A stretch of DNA of 64,000 nucleotides from Stenotrophomonas sp. BIGb0135 (GTDB lineage: Bacteria > Pseudomonadota > Gammaproteobacteria > Xanthomonadales > Xanthomonadaceae). The translations under genes and the position numbers were made by a program. Location: the NCBI RefSeq assembly GCF_024810105.1, contig NZ_JANUDX010000011.1:62001-126000 (forward strand), given 5' to 3'. Numbering within the stretch: position 1 is the first letter of the stretch; each line of letters starts with the position of its first letter. Of the stretch, positions 56,018-64,000 are shown piece by piece. The notes beneath the pieces are model-generated. The model was not told the origin of the DNA and did not search any database. It was given only the letters and a program-made list of their open reading frames with translations.

Positions 56018-57207
56018 GCAGTAGCAGCAGCGCGATCTATCTGAATGACCTGGGCGTGGTCTGCGCGCTCGGCGGTGACCGCGTGCAGGTGCGCGACGGC
56101 CTGTTCGCCGGGCAGCCCGGCGGCCTGCGCGACAACGACCAGCTGATCGCTGGCCGCCGCCTGGCGCTGGGCGAGGTGGGCACCCCGCTGCCGGACCTGT
56201 CCGCGTTGCCGGTGGCCTTGCGCGGTCGCAACAACGCGCTGCTGGAGGCGGCACTGGTACAGATCCGCCCGGCGGTGGATGCGGCGATCGCGCGGCACGG
56301 CGCCGACCGCGTCGCGGTGATCATCGGGACCAGCACGTCGGGCATCGGCGAATCGGAGAACGCGCTGCGCCAGCATCGCGACACGGGCCAGTGGCCGGTC
56401 GATTTCGATTACGCGCAGCAGGAAATGGGCACCTCCGCGCGCTTCGTGCGCGAGCGTATCGGCAGCAACGGCCCGGCGTGGACGATCTCCACCGCCTGTT
56501 CCTCCAGCGCCAAGGCGTTGATGACGGCCGCCCGCCTGCTGCGCGCCGGCCTGGTCGATGCCGTCGTGGCTGGCGGCGCCGATTCGCTGTGCCGCTTCAC
56601 CGTGGCCGGGTTCAGCGCGTTGGAGTCGGTTTCGGCGGCGCGCTGCAATCCATTCTCGGCCAACCGCAACGGCATCAACATCGGCGAAGGTGCCGCGCTG
56701 TTCCTGATGACCACCACGCCCGGCCCGGTGCGGCTGTCCGGATGGGGCGAGTCGTCCGACGCCCACCATATGTCCGCGCCGGATCCGCAGGCGCGCGGTG
56801 CGATCGACGCCATGCAGCAGGCGCTGGACCGCGCCGGGCTGGCGGCCGCGCAGGTGGATTACGTGAACCTGCACGGCACCGCCACCGGCCACAACGACGC
56901 CATGGAAAGCCAGGCGGTTGCGGCGGTGCTGGGCACCGCGGTGCCGGCCAGCTCGACCAAGCCACTGACCGGGCACACGCTGGGCGCGTCGGGGGCGATC
57001 GAGGCCGCGCTGTGCTGGATGGTGCTGGCCGACAACCCCGACCAGCAGCTGCCCACGCACTGGTGGGACGGGCAGGGCGATGCCGCATTGCCGGCATTGG
57101 CCCTGGTCGCGCCGGGCACGCGCGCGGCGCACCCGCCGCAGCACGTCCTCAGCCATTCGTTCGCCTTCGGCGGCAGCAATGCCGTGCTGGCGCTGTCCCG
57201 GGAGTGA
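56014..57207 (+). CDS. Beta-ketoacyl-ACP synthase (ApeO-like)
   Basis: A 397-residue FabF-type condensing enzyme with a complete Cys-His-His triad: C162 in STACSSSAK, H287 in NLHGTATGHND and H321 in LTGHTLGASG. It elongates the polyene by decarboxylative condensation of malonyl-ACP. GTG start in a GTGA overlap with the DUF3261 gene. Gene order 56014-59634 (synthase, dehydratase, reductase, synthase) is the same as apeO-P-Q-R. Confidence 0.92.
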   Translation: MSSSSSAIYLNDLGVVCALGGDRVQVRDGLFAGQPGGLRDNDQLIAGRRLALGEVGTPLPDLSALPVALRGRNNALLEAALVQIRPAVDAAIARHGADRVAVIIGTSTSGIGESENALRQHRDTGQWPVDFDYAQQEMGTSARFVRERIGSNGPAWTISTACSSSAKALMTAARLLRAGLVDAVVAGGADSLCRFTVAGFSALESVSAARCNPFSANRNGINIGEGAALFLMTTTPGPVRLSGWGESSDAHHMSAPDPQARGAIDAMQQALDRAGLAAAQVDYVNLHGTATGHNDAMESQAVAAVLGTAVPASSTKPLTGHTLGASGAIEAALCWMVLADNPDQQLPTHWWDGQGDAALPALALVAPGTRAAHPPQHVLSHSFAFGGSNAVLALSRE

Positions 57208-57209
57208 GC

Positions 57210-57665
57210 ATGCAGCTGCCGCATGACATCGATGACGTGCTGCCGCATCGCGACAGCATGCGCCTGATCGACCGGCTGCTGGACTGGCAGCCCGAGTCGA
57301 TCGTGGTCGAAGTGGACGTGCCCGCGCAGGGGCTGTTCACCACGCCCGAGGGCGTCCCGGCCTGGGTCGGGGTGGAATACATGGCCCAGGCGATCGCCGC
57401 CTGGGCGGGGTGCAAGGCGCGCCAGGCCGGGCGGGAGCCGTCGATCGGCTTCCTGCTGGGCACCCGCCGCTACACCGCGCACCAGCCGTATTTCGCTGCC
57501 GGTACCTGCCTGCGGGTAGAGGCACAGTGCGAGCTGATGGGCGAAAATGGCCTGGGCATGTTCGCCTGCCGCATCCTGGCAGGCGCTACCGAATTGGCGG
57601 TCGCCAACGTTTCCGTGTTTGAACCACGCGATGCGATGGCCTATCTGGAGAGTGGAGAGGCATGA
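57210..57665 (+). CDS. 3-hydroxyacyl-ACP dehydratase (ApeP-like)
   Basis: A 151-residue hotdog protein of the FabZ/ApeP type. VLPHRDSMRLIDRLLDWQ at 11-28 and GVPAWVGVEYMAQAIAAWAG with Glu-Tyr-Met-Ala in the active helix. It would dehydrate the beta-hydroxy intermediate to make the conjugated double bonds. The ATG is 2 bases after the synthase stop. The frame is open upstream only as a shadow of that gene. Confidence 0.9.
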   Translation: MQLPHDIDDVLPHRDSMRLIDRLLDWQPESIVVEVDVPAQGLFTTPEGVPAWVGVEYMAQAIAAWAGCKARQAGREPSIGFLLGTRRYTAHQPYFAAGTCLRVEAQCELMGENGLGMFACRILAGATELAVANVSVFEPRDAMAYLESGEA

Positions 57666-58393
57666 CAGGGAATCTGACGGTGCTGGTGACCGGCGCCAGC
57701 CGCGGCATCGGCCGCGCCATCGCGCTGCGGATCGCGCGTGATGGCTTCGACGTGGTGGTGCATTGCCGCAGCCGCATCGAGGAGGCACAGGAGGTGGTCG
57801 CCCAGATCCAGGCGCTGGGGCGGCAGGCCCGCGTGCTGATGTTCGACGTGGCCGATCGCGAGGCCGCGCGCGCCGCGCTGGAGGCCGACGTGGAGGCGCA
57901 CGGCGCCTATTACGGGGTGGTCTGCAATGCCGGCATCGCCCGCGATGGCGCCTTCCCGGCGATGCCCGCCGAAGACTGGGACGCGGTGGTGCATACCAAC
58001 CTGGACAGCTTCTACAACGTGCTGCACCCGCTGGTGATGCCGATGGTGCGGCGGCGCAAGCCCGGCCGCATCGTCACCCTGTCCTCGGTGTCGGGGCTGG
58101 TCGGCAACCGCGGCCAGACCAACTACAGCGCGGCCAAGGCCGGCATCATCGGCGCCACCAAGGCGCTGGCGCTGGAACTGGCCAGCCGCGCGATCACCGT
58201 CAACTGCGTGGCCCCGGGCCTGATCGAGACCGAGATGGTCAACCAGGAGGTGCTCGACCACGCGCTCAAACTGATTCCCGCCGGTCGCATGGGCCAGCCG
58301 GACGAGGTCGCCCACGCGGTGTCCTTCCTGCTGTCCGAGTCGGCCGGCTACATCACCCGCCAGGTGATCTCGGTCAACGGAGGCATGGTCTGA
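57662..58393 (+). CDS. 3-ketoacyl-ACP reductase (ApeQ-like)
   Basis: A 243-residue short-chain reductase. NADPH motif TGASRGIG at 10-17, CNAG near 88-91 and the catalytic S142-Y155-K159 in NYSAAKAG. It reduces the beta-keto group between condensation and dehydration. ATGA overlaps on both sides. Confidence 0.93.
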   Translation: MTGNLTVLVTGASRGIGRAIALRIARDGFDVVVHCRSRIEEAQEVVAQIQALGRQARVLMFDVADREAARAALEADVEAHGAYYGVVCNAGIARDGAFPAMPAEDWDAVVHTNLDSFYNVLHPLVMPMVRRRKPGRIVTLSSVSGLVGNRGQTNYSAAKAGIIGATKALALELASRAITVNCVAPGLIETEMVNQEVLDHALKLIPAGRMGQPDEVAHAVSFLLSESAGYITRQVISVNGGMV

Positions 58394-59634
58394 TGAGCAG
58401 AACCGAACGTCGCGTCGTGGTCACCGGTGCGGCCGCGCTGAGCCCGCTGGGCCATGACTGGCCGAGCATCCGCGAACGCCTGCACGCGCGCGTCAACGCG
58501 GTGCGTTACATCCCCGAGTGGGAAGTCTTCGACGGCCTCAACACGCGCCTGGCCGCGCCGGTGCAGGACTACGCGCTGCCGCCGCACTACAACCGCAAGA
58601 CCACCCGCAGCATGGGCAAGGTGGCGGTGATGTCGGTGCGCGCCACCGAGCTGGCGCTGGAGGCGGCCGGCCTGCTCGGCCATCCGGTGCTGCGCAGCGG
58701 CATGGCCGGGGTTGCCTACGGGTCGTCGTCGGGCAGCCACGAGGCCACCGCCGAGTTCGGTCGCATGCTCCACGAGCACACCACCGAAGGCATCAGCGCC
58801 ACCACCTACCTGAAAATGATGAGCCACACCTCGCCGGTCAACATCGGGGTGTTCTTCGGCCTGTCCGGGCGCGTTTACACCACCTCCAGCGCCTGCACCT
58901 CCGGCAGCCAGGGCGTGGGCGCCGGCTACGAGGCGATCCGCAGCGGCAAGCAACAGGTGATGGTCACCGGCGGCGCCGAGCAGCTCGATGCCACGGCCGC
59001 GGCGGTGTTCGACACGTTGTTCGCCACCAGCGTGCGCAACGATGCGCCGCAGACCACGCCCAGCCCGTTCGATGCCAACCGCGATGGACTGGTCCTGGGC
59101 GAGGGCGCCGGCACGCTGATCCTGGAGGAACTGGAACATGCGCAGGCGCGCGGGGCCACGATCCTGGCCGAGGTGGTCGGCTACGGCACCAACAGCGACG
59201 GCCAGCATGTCACCCAGCCCACCGCCGACACGATGGCCCAGGCCATGCGCCTGGCGCTGGAAGATGCCGGCCTGGAACCGTCCCGGATCGGCTACGTCAA
59301 CGCCCACGGCACCGCCACCGAGCATGGGGACATTGCCGAGACCCAGGCCACCGCGCAGGTGTTCGGGCCGGGCATGCCGATCAGTTCGTTGAAGAGCTAC
59401 GTCGGCCACATGCTCGGCGCGTGCGGCGCGTTCGAGGCCTGGCTCACCATCGAAATGATGCGCGAAGGCTGGTTCGCACCGACCCTGAACCTGCACACGG
59501 TCGACCCGCGCTGCGGGGCGCTGGATTTCATCCAGGGCGAGGGCCGCGCGCTGCAGACCGACTACGTCATGAGCAACAACTTCGCCTTTGGCGGGATCAA
59601 CACCTCGTTGATCTTCCGTCGCTGGCAAGACTGA
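58393..59634 (+). CDS. Beta-ketoacyl-ACP synthase (ApeR-like)
   Basis: A 413-residue condensing enzyme with C168 in SSACTSGS, H305 in NAHGTATEHGD and H339 in YVGHMLGACG. Full length and complete. It may start or finish chain extension with a partner. Last clearly biosynthetic gene of the operon; its ATG shares one base with the reductase stop. Confidence 0.92.
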   Translation: MSRTERRVVVTGAAALSPLGHDWPSIRERLHARVNAVRYIPEWEVFDGLNTRLAAPVQDYALPPHYNRKTTRSMGKVAVMSVRATELALEAAGLLGHPVLRSGMAGVAYGSSSGSHEATAEFGRMLHEHTTEGISATTYLKMMSHTSPVNIGVFFGLSGRVYTTSSACTSGSQGVGAGYEAIRSGKQQVMVTGGAEQLDATAAAVFDTLFATSVRNDAPQTTPSPFDANRDGLVLGEGAGTLILEELEHAQARGATILAEVVGYGTNSDGQHVTQPTADTMAQAMRLALEDAGLEPSRIGYVNAHGTATEHGDIAETQATAQVFGPGMPISSLKSYVGHMLGACGAFEAWLTIEMMREGWFAPTLNLHTVDPRCGALDFIQGEGRALQTDYVMSNNFAFGGINTSLIFRRWQD

Positions 59635-59704
59635 TGTACCCGGCCCCCGCGCGGGCCGGTTTCCAACGCAGCACCCAGCACCCCACCAACAAGGAGAAAG
59701 TTGA

Positions 59705-60142
59705 ATGCGTCGTTTTGCCCTGATTGCCGCCACCGCGCTGCTCGCCGTCGCCAGCACCGCCCAGGCCCGTGACACCCGCGTGGAACAGTCGCTGCGTGAG
59801 CTGGTCAGCTCCCAGGCCGCCCGTGATGCCGGTATCGACGGCAGCGTGCGTTTCTACCTGGCCGGCGAAAAGGTCAACGTCCAGCAGCGCCTCGGCGAGG
59901 ACGTGACCAACAAGAAGACCAACGCCGCCAACAAGAGCGACGAGGAAGCCTGCCGCTGGGTGGCGCTGTCGGCGCTGCGCGCGCTGCAGGACGGCGCCAA
60001 GTCGCGCAACGCCAATGCGGTGGTGGATATCGTCAGCTACTACAAGAAGAACGAGTTCAAGAGCGCGACCAACTACGAGTGCTACGCCGGCACGATCATG
60101 GCCGGCGTCGCCCTGAAGGGCACCTACGCCAAGGTCAAGTAA
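59705..60142 (+). CDS. Small secreted protein at the end of the polyene operon
   Basis: A 145-residue exported protein. Signal peptide [17 protein letters not shown] ends at about residue 21. Two cysteines, C83 and C126, could form a disulfide. [19 protein letters not shown] and [19 protein letters not shown] are well ordered. Homologues of unknown function are often placed here and wrongly called excinuclease. AAGGAG lies 7 bases before the ATG. It follows the last synthase by 70 bases, so may be in the same transcript. Confidence 0.8.
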   Translation: MRRFALIAATALLAVASTAQARDTRVEQSLRELVSSQAARDAGIDGSVRFYLAGEKVNVQQRLGEDVTNKKTNAANKSDEEACRWVALSALRALQDGAKSRNANAVVDIVSYYKKNEFKSATNYECYAGTIMAGVALKGTYAKVK

Positions 60143-60150
60143 GCCCTGTC

Positions 60151-60177
60151 GGCCACCGCTCTTCGCGAGCGGTGGCC
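60151..60177 (+). terminator. 11-bp hairpin at the end of the polyene operon, no U-tract
   Basis: GGCCACCGCTC (60151-60161) pairs perfectly with GAGCGGTGGCC (60167-60177) around TTCGC, starting 8 bases after the stop. There is no T-run. A terminator or mRNA 3' end is likely. The remaining gap to 60480 holds no gene I can support. Confidence 0.55.
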
Positions 60178-60480
60178 ATCGAGCACCGGTTGCCCTGCGG
60201 ATGTCGCTGGCAGGGCAGGCGTAGGTGGGTTGACCGGGCACGCTGTGAATCCCGTTCGCGGCCCGGCCCGGCCCGCCGAAAGACAAATACCGTTGCGGCC
60301 CTCGCGCCGGACGATCGTGGCCGGAGCAGCCCGCGCCACCTGAACGCCATCGCGACATTGATGAACCTGAATCTGCCGCGCGCCGGTAAACCGGCGTCTG
60401 GACGCGATCGCGGCTTTCCCCCCCGCGTGGTTTCCGACACAATCATCGCCATCACTTCCCAGGGCCACGCCCCGCGGGCA

Positions 60481-60750
60481 ATGCAAGCCTACGTCTACAA
60501 AAGCCAACGCAAGCAGGACACCTACGTCTACCTCGCCGTCCGCGATGACTTCAACGCTGTTCCAGAAGCGTTGCAGGCCACGCTGGCGCCGTTCGCATTC
60601 GTGCTGGAAGTTGCCCTGACCCCCGACCGTCGCCTGGCCCTGGCCGACGTCGCGCAAGTGCGCGCCAACCTGGCCGAGCGCGGATTCCACCTGCAGATGC
60701 CCCCGCCGCCGGTCGCCCCGGTCCGGGTCCCGCGTCGCCGCGATGACTGA
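60481..60750 (+). CDS. YcgL domain-containing protein
   Basis: An 89-residue protein. [20 protein letters not shown] and the end [15 protein letters not shown] are typical of the YcgL family (small alpha/beta, unknown function). ATG 60481 starts the domain although the frame is open before it. Its end overlaps the ankyrin gene by 8 bases (ATGACTGA). Confidence 0.9.
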   Translation: MQAYVYKSQRKQDTYVYLAVRDDFNAVPEALQATLAPFAFVLEVALTPDRRLALADVAQVRANLAERGFHLQMPPPPVAPVRVPRRRDD

Positions 60751-63700
60751 CACCCTGCGCAGCCGCGCCCTGGCCAGCGCGTTCGCCGCCGGCGTCCTGC
60801 TGGCCCTGGCGGCCGCGCTCGGTGGCGTGCCTGCCGCACTCGGCGTCGCGCTGGCGCAACCGGCCTTCGCCCTGGGCATCTCCTGGTGGCGTCGCACCCG
60901 TCCGGTGCAGCCGCCGGCCAAGGTGCTGCGCCAGGACCTGCCCGCGCTGCTGATCCCCTGGTTGGCCGGCCCCGTGTTGCTCGCCGCGCTGGTGGCCTGG
61001 CCGCTCAGCGCCCTGCACGACAGCGGCAGCCTGGCCGCCGTGCTCGGGCTCAGCGTGGCGGTCAGCGCCGCCCTGCTCGGGGTCTGGCGCACCTGGCCGT
61101 TGTGGAATGAAGTCGAACGCACCGCTGGCAGCCTCAACAGCCATTGGCAGGCCCTGTCCGGGCGCGACCTCAGCGCCTGGCGCGGCCTGGCCGTGGCCGC
61201 GCTGGTGGTGCTGGTGTGCGCGCTGGTGGTGCTGCCGGCCTGGCCCGGCCTGGTGTCCGACGCGCTGCGCTGGCCGCTCACCGCCGCCGTCGTGGTGCTT
61301 TCGCCGCTGGCCCATCTGGCGCTGCAGAAGATCGCGCCGGCCGCCAGCCTGGCCGCCCGCGCCGCGGTCGACATGGACGACGACCGCCTTGATGCGTTCG
61401 CCGGCCACGCCGCCGAACCGCAGCCGCTGGAACCGCTCGGCCAGCACGAGCACCTGCCCGCCCTGTATGACGCCGCGCGCAGCGGTCGCGTCGACCGTGC
61501 CCTGCAACTGCTTGCCGCCGGTGCCGATCCGCAGGGGTTGCCCGACCCGGCCTGGCGCGATCAGCGCAACCTGCCGGTGCTGGCCGCGGTGCTGCCGGAC
61601 CTGCGCCTGCTGCGCGAGTTGATCGCGCGCGGCGTCAACATCAATGCTCCGCACCGTGGCATGACCCCCTTGCTGGCCGCCACCCGCGACAGTTGGCACG
61701 GCCGCCCCGAAGCGGTGATGACCCTGCTGGCCAACGGCGCCGATTCGCGCGCGGTCGACAGCGAGGGCAACACGCCCCTGCACCACGCCGCGCGCAGTTC
61801 GGACCCGGGCGTGGCCGCGCTGCTGCGCGACGCCGCCGCCGAAGTGGACGCGCTCAACAACGACGGCTGGTCACCGCTGGCGGTGGCCTGCCAGGTCGGC
61901 AACTGGCGGCTGGCGCGGTTCCTGCTCGAGCGCGGCGCCAAGACCGAGCCGGCCGATGGCACCCCCGTGCTGCTGGCGGCTGCCGGCACCGAAGAGGATG
62001 ATCCGGCCGGCGTGCAGTTGCTGCTCAAGCACAAGGCCCGCGCCGACGCGCGCGACCGCCAGCGCCGCAGCGCCCTGCATGAAGCCGCCCTGGCCGGCCA
62101 TGTCGACATCATCGACGTGCTGCTGGGGGCCGGTGCCAACCTCGAGTCGCGCGATGCGCTGTCGCGCACGCCGTGGCTGGAGGCTGCCCGCGGCGGTCGC
62201 GCCGCCGTGATCGAACACCTGCTGCCGCACCATCCCGACCTCAACGCGGTCGACGTGGAAGGGCGCAACGCGGTCCTGCTGGCGTGCATGGCCGATAACG
62301 TCTCGCCGTTGCTGGTGCGCCGCCTGCTGGAACTGGGCATCGCCGCCGACGCCGTCGACCCGCAGGGCCGCCGCGCCGTGGACATCGCCGCCAGCGCCGG
62401 TCGCTGGGCCATCGTCTCGCTGCTGGACCGCAGCTACCCGCTGCCGGCCTCGGTCACCGACGGGCTTGCCGCGGTCGATGCCGACGCCGACCCGGCCACC
62501 CCCTCGCTGCCCGACCGCCCGCCATTGGACCTGCTGCGCGAAGCCTTGGGCTTCGGCAACTTCGACGGCATGGCCGCACTGGCGCGGCTGTGCGATCCGC
62601 AGGAACTGGGCGCCCTGTTGCACGACGCCGAACTGGCGCTGGACCCGCAGGCAGTCGATTGGCTGCTTGCCAACGGTGCCGCCCCGGAAGTACTCGATGC
62701 CTGCGGGGACACACCGATGTTCGCGCTGCTGGCACGCGGCATCGATGCCGTGCCTGCGCTGCAGGTCCTGTTGCGTCGTGGCCTGTCCCCGGCCGGCCGC
62801 GGCGGCCTTGCCCGCCTGCTCAGCGCCTGCGCGCAGCACGACCACGCCTCGCGCGGGCTGGAACAGCTCGCCCTGGAACTGCTGGAACGTGGCGCCGACC
62901 CCTTCGCGCCGTCGCCGGCCGGTGATCCACCGTTGTCGCTGGCGGTGCGGCTGGGCTGGCTGCGCCTGCAGCAGGCATTGCTGCTGCTCGGGGTGGACCG
63001 CGAAGCGCGCGACAGCCATGGGATGACCGCGCTGCACCTGGCCACCGCACTGGCCCGCGAAGGGTCGCTGAAGCTGCTGGTGCAGCAGGGCGCCTCGCCG
63101 GAAGCACGCGCCGCCGACGGCCAGACCCCGCTGGGCGTGGCGCTGTCGATCGGTCGTCGCGACCTGGCCGACTGGCTGGACTGGCGGGTGTGGCCGTTGC
63201 CGCGCCGCGCCCTGCGCGACGGCGACCTGCCGGCGGCGGCGATGTCCGGCGATGCCGACGCGGTCCGTCGCCTGATCGACCTGGGCTTTGCGGTGGACGT
63301 GGTCGACGCGCAGGGCTGCACCGCGCTGCTGCGCGCCGCCGGCGGTGGCCACCTGGCCGTGGTCGACCTGCTGCTGGCGCGTGGCGCCAACCCGCAGCAC
63401 GCCGCGGCCAGTGGCGCCACGCCGCTGTCGGCGGCGGTCAGCATGCGCCAGATCGACATCGTCTCGGCCCTGCTCGATGCCGGTGCCGAACTCGAATACC
63501 GCCTGCCTGGCGGCGTGACCGTGCTGATGCTGGCCTCGGCGCTGGGCCTGCCCGATATCGTCGCGCGGCTGCTCACCGCGGGTGCCAACGTGCATGCCGG
63601 CGACGCGCAGCAGCTGGGCCCGCTGCATTGCGCCGCGCTCTACGGCTTCAGCGCCCGCGATCGCTCGCGCCTGTTGGCCCTGCTCGACACCCTGTTGCTG

Positions 63701-64000
63701 GCCGGCGCCGAACCGGACCAGGCTGCCGCCGGCTCGGTGACGCCGCTGCTGCTGCTGCTGGGCGCCCGCGCCGAACCGGGCACCGCCTGCGACGAGCAGG
63801 TGGTGCTGGCCGCCGTCGAGCGCCTGCTGGACGAGGATGTCTCGCTGGAGGTGCGCGATCCGCGCGGTTTCGGCCCGCTCCACCTCGCCGCGCTGCACGG
63901 CCTGCCGCTGCTGGTGCAGCGCCTGCTGCGCGCCGGCGCCGACCCGGACGTACGCGACGCGCTCAACCGCAGCCCGCGCGAAATCGCGGTGATGCGTGGC
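60743..64000 (+). CDS. Ankyrin-repeat membrane protein (3' end outside window)
   Basis: An open frame without a stop runs to the right edge, 1,086 residues so far. The N-terminus holds four hydrophobic segments (about 8-27, 30-48, 71-90 and 98-114, and a further pair at 147-170 and 178-195), so it is anchored in the inner membrane. From about residue 235 on it has many ankyrin repeats (e.g. [59 protein letters not shown]). These mediate protein contacts, probably in the cytoplasm. Start codon is inside the ycgL stop, so the two are coupled. Confidence 0.88.
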   Translation, partial: MTDTLRSRALASAFAAGVLLALAAALGGVPAALGVALAQPAFALGISWWRRTRPVQPPAKVLRQDLPALLIPWLAGPVLLAALVAWPLSALHDSGSLAAVLGLSVAVSAALLGVWRTWPLWNEVERTAGSLNSHWQALSGRDLSAWRGLAVAALVVLVCALVVLPAWPGLVSDALRWPLTAAVVVLSPLAHLALQKIAPAASLAARAAVDMDDDRLDAFAGHAAEPQPLEPLGQHEHLPALYDAARSGRVDRALQLLAAGADPQGLPDPAWRDQRNLPVLAAVLPDLRLLRELIARGVNINAPHRGMTPLLAATRDSWHGRPEAVMTLLANGADSRAVDSEGNTPLHHAARSSDPGVAALLRDAAAEVDALNNDGWSPLAVACQVGNWRLARFLLERGAKTEPADGTPVLLAAAGTEEDDPAGVQLLLKHKARADARDRQRRSALHEAALAGHVDIIDVLLGAGANLESRDALSRTPWLEAARGGRAAVIEHLLPHHPDLNAVDVEGRNAVLLACMADNVSPLLVRRLLELGIAADAVDPQGRRAVDIAASAGRWAIVSLLDRSYPLPASVTDGLAAVDADADPATPSLPDRPPLDLLREALGFGNFDGMAALARLCDPQELGALLHDAELALDPQAVDWLLANGAAPEVLDACGDTPMFALLARGIDAVPALQVLLRRGLSPAGRGGLARLLSACAQHDHASRGLEQLALELLERGADPFAPSPAGDPPLSLAVRLGWLRLQQALLLLGVDREARDSHGMTALHLATALAREGSLKLLVQQGASPEARAADGQTPLGVALSIGRRDLADWLDWRVWPLPRRALRDGDLPAAAMSGDADAVRRLIDLGFAVDVVDAQGCTALLRAAGGGHLAVVDLLLARGANPQHAAASGATPLSAAVSMRQIDIVSALLDAGAELEYRLPGGVTVLMLASALGLPDIVARLLTAGANVHAGDAQQLGPLHCAALYGFSARDRSRLLALLDTLLLAGAEPDQAAAGSVTPLLLLLGARAEPGTACDEQVVLAAVERLLDEDVSLEVRDPRGFGPLHLAALHGLPLLVQRLLRAGADPDVRDALNRSPREIAVMRG

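Noticed and set aside
60135..60455. Minus-strand frame of 106 residues between the secreted protein and ycgL
   Set aside because: Arg-rich, no family, no ribosome site, and it overlaps the operon-end hairpin.

Overview
The window is GC-rich, densely coded gammaproteobacterial chromosome, most consistent with the Xanthomonadaceae and specifically Stenotrophomonas or a close relative. The reasons are the many GTAG-headed palindromic REP units of the SMAG type, the aryl-polyene/xanthomonadin gene set headed by an xanB2-type chorismatase, and an sX13-like small RNA beside polA. No prophage, CRISPR array, transposase, rRNA or tRNA gene was seen. The window is cut on the left just after the tail of an upstream gene and on the right inside a long ankyrin-repeat gene.

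Layout. 0-3.3 kb: a helix-hairpin-helix protein, a suppressor-of-fused protein, then a nucleotide-sugar epimerase / family 2 glycosyltransferase / lipid-A-synthase N-terminal-domain module. 3.4-11.3 kb: a DUF885 protein and a czc heavy-metal efflux operon (small His/Cys-rich protein, CzcC, CzcB, CzcA). 11.4-14.2 kb: an orphan gene with its own terminator, a family 1 glycosyltransferase and rpmB-rpmG. 14.2-20.8 kb: a composite palindromic repeat, cardiolipin synthase, an FAD oxidoreductase, uvrD, a tandem SMAG array and a conserved unknown gene. 20.8-25.3 kb: a second SMAG array, then divergent rtcR and rtcBA with a canonical sigma-54 promoter and a long hairpin-bearing leader. 25.3-33.6 kb: small membrane proteins, an acetyltransferase, a universal stress protein, polA, the sX13-like RNA, a DUF421 protein and hemF. 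33.6-41.9 kb: a Cys-rich secreted protein, a membrane protein, a Nudix hydrolase, an S9 peptidase, a second copy of the composite repeat, cydAB and a third SMAG array.

42-60.1 kb is the main biosynthetic locus: xanB2 on the minus strand, divergent from an unbroken run of 18 plus-strand genes with overlapping or closely spaced ends. XanB2 would supply 3-hydroxybenzoate from chorismate. The AMP-ligase domain would activate the aryl starter and load it onto one of two acyl carrier proteins. Two complete ketosynthases, a Cys-less ketosynthase-like partner, a ketoreductase and two hotdog dehydratases would extend the polyene. Acyltransferases and a glycosyltransferase would couple it to a lipid, and a LolA-like protein, an RND/MMPL exporter and a lipoprotein would carry it to the outer membrane. 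The cluster also holds an MIO-type ammonia lyase and a flavin-dependent halogenase homologue with its diagnostic motifs intact, so a halogenated aryl polyene is plausible.

The right end has a secreted small protein, a YcgL-domain protein and the ankyrin-repeat membrane protein, whose start overlaps the ycgL stop. Main points for follow-up are the halogenase, the sX13-like RNA, the rtcBA promoter and leader, the two-copy composite palindromic repeat and the three SMAG arrays with different periods.
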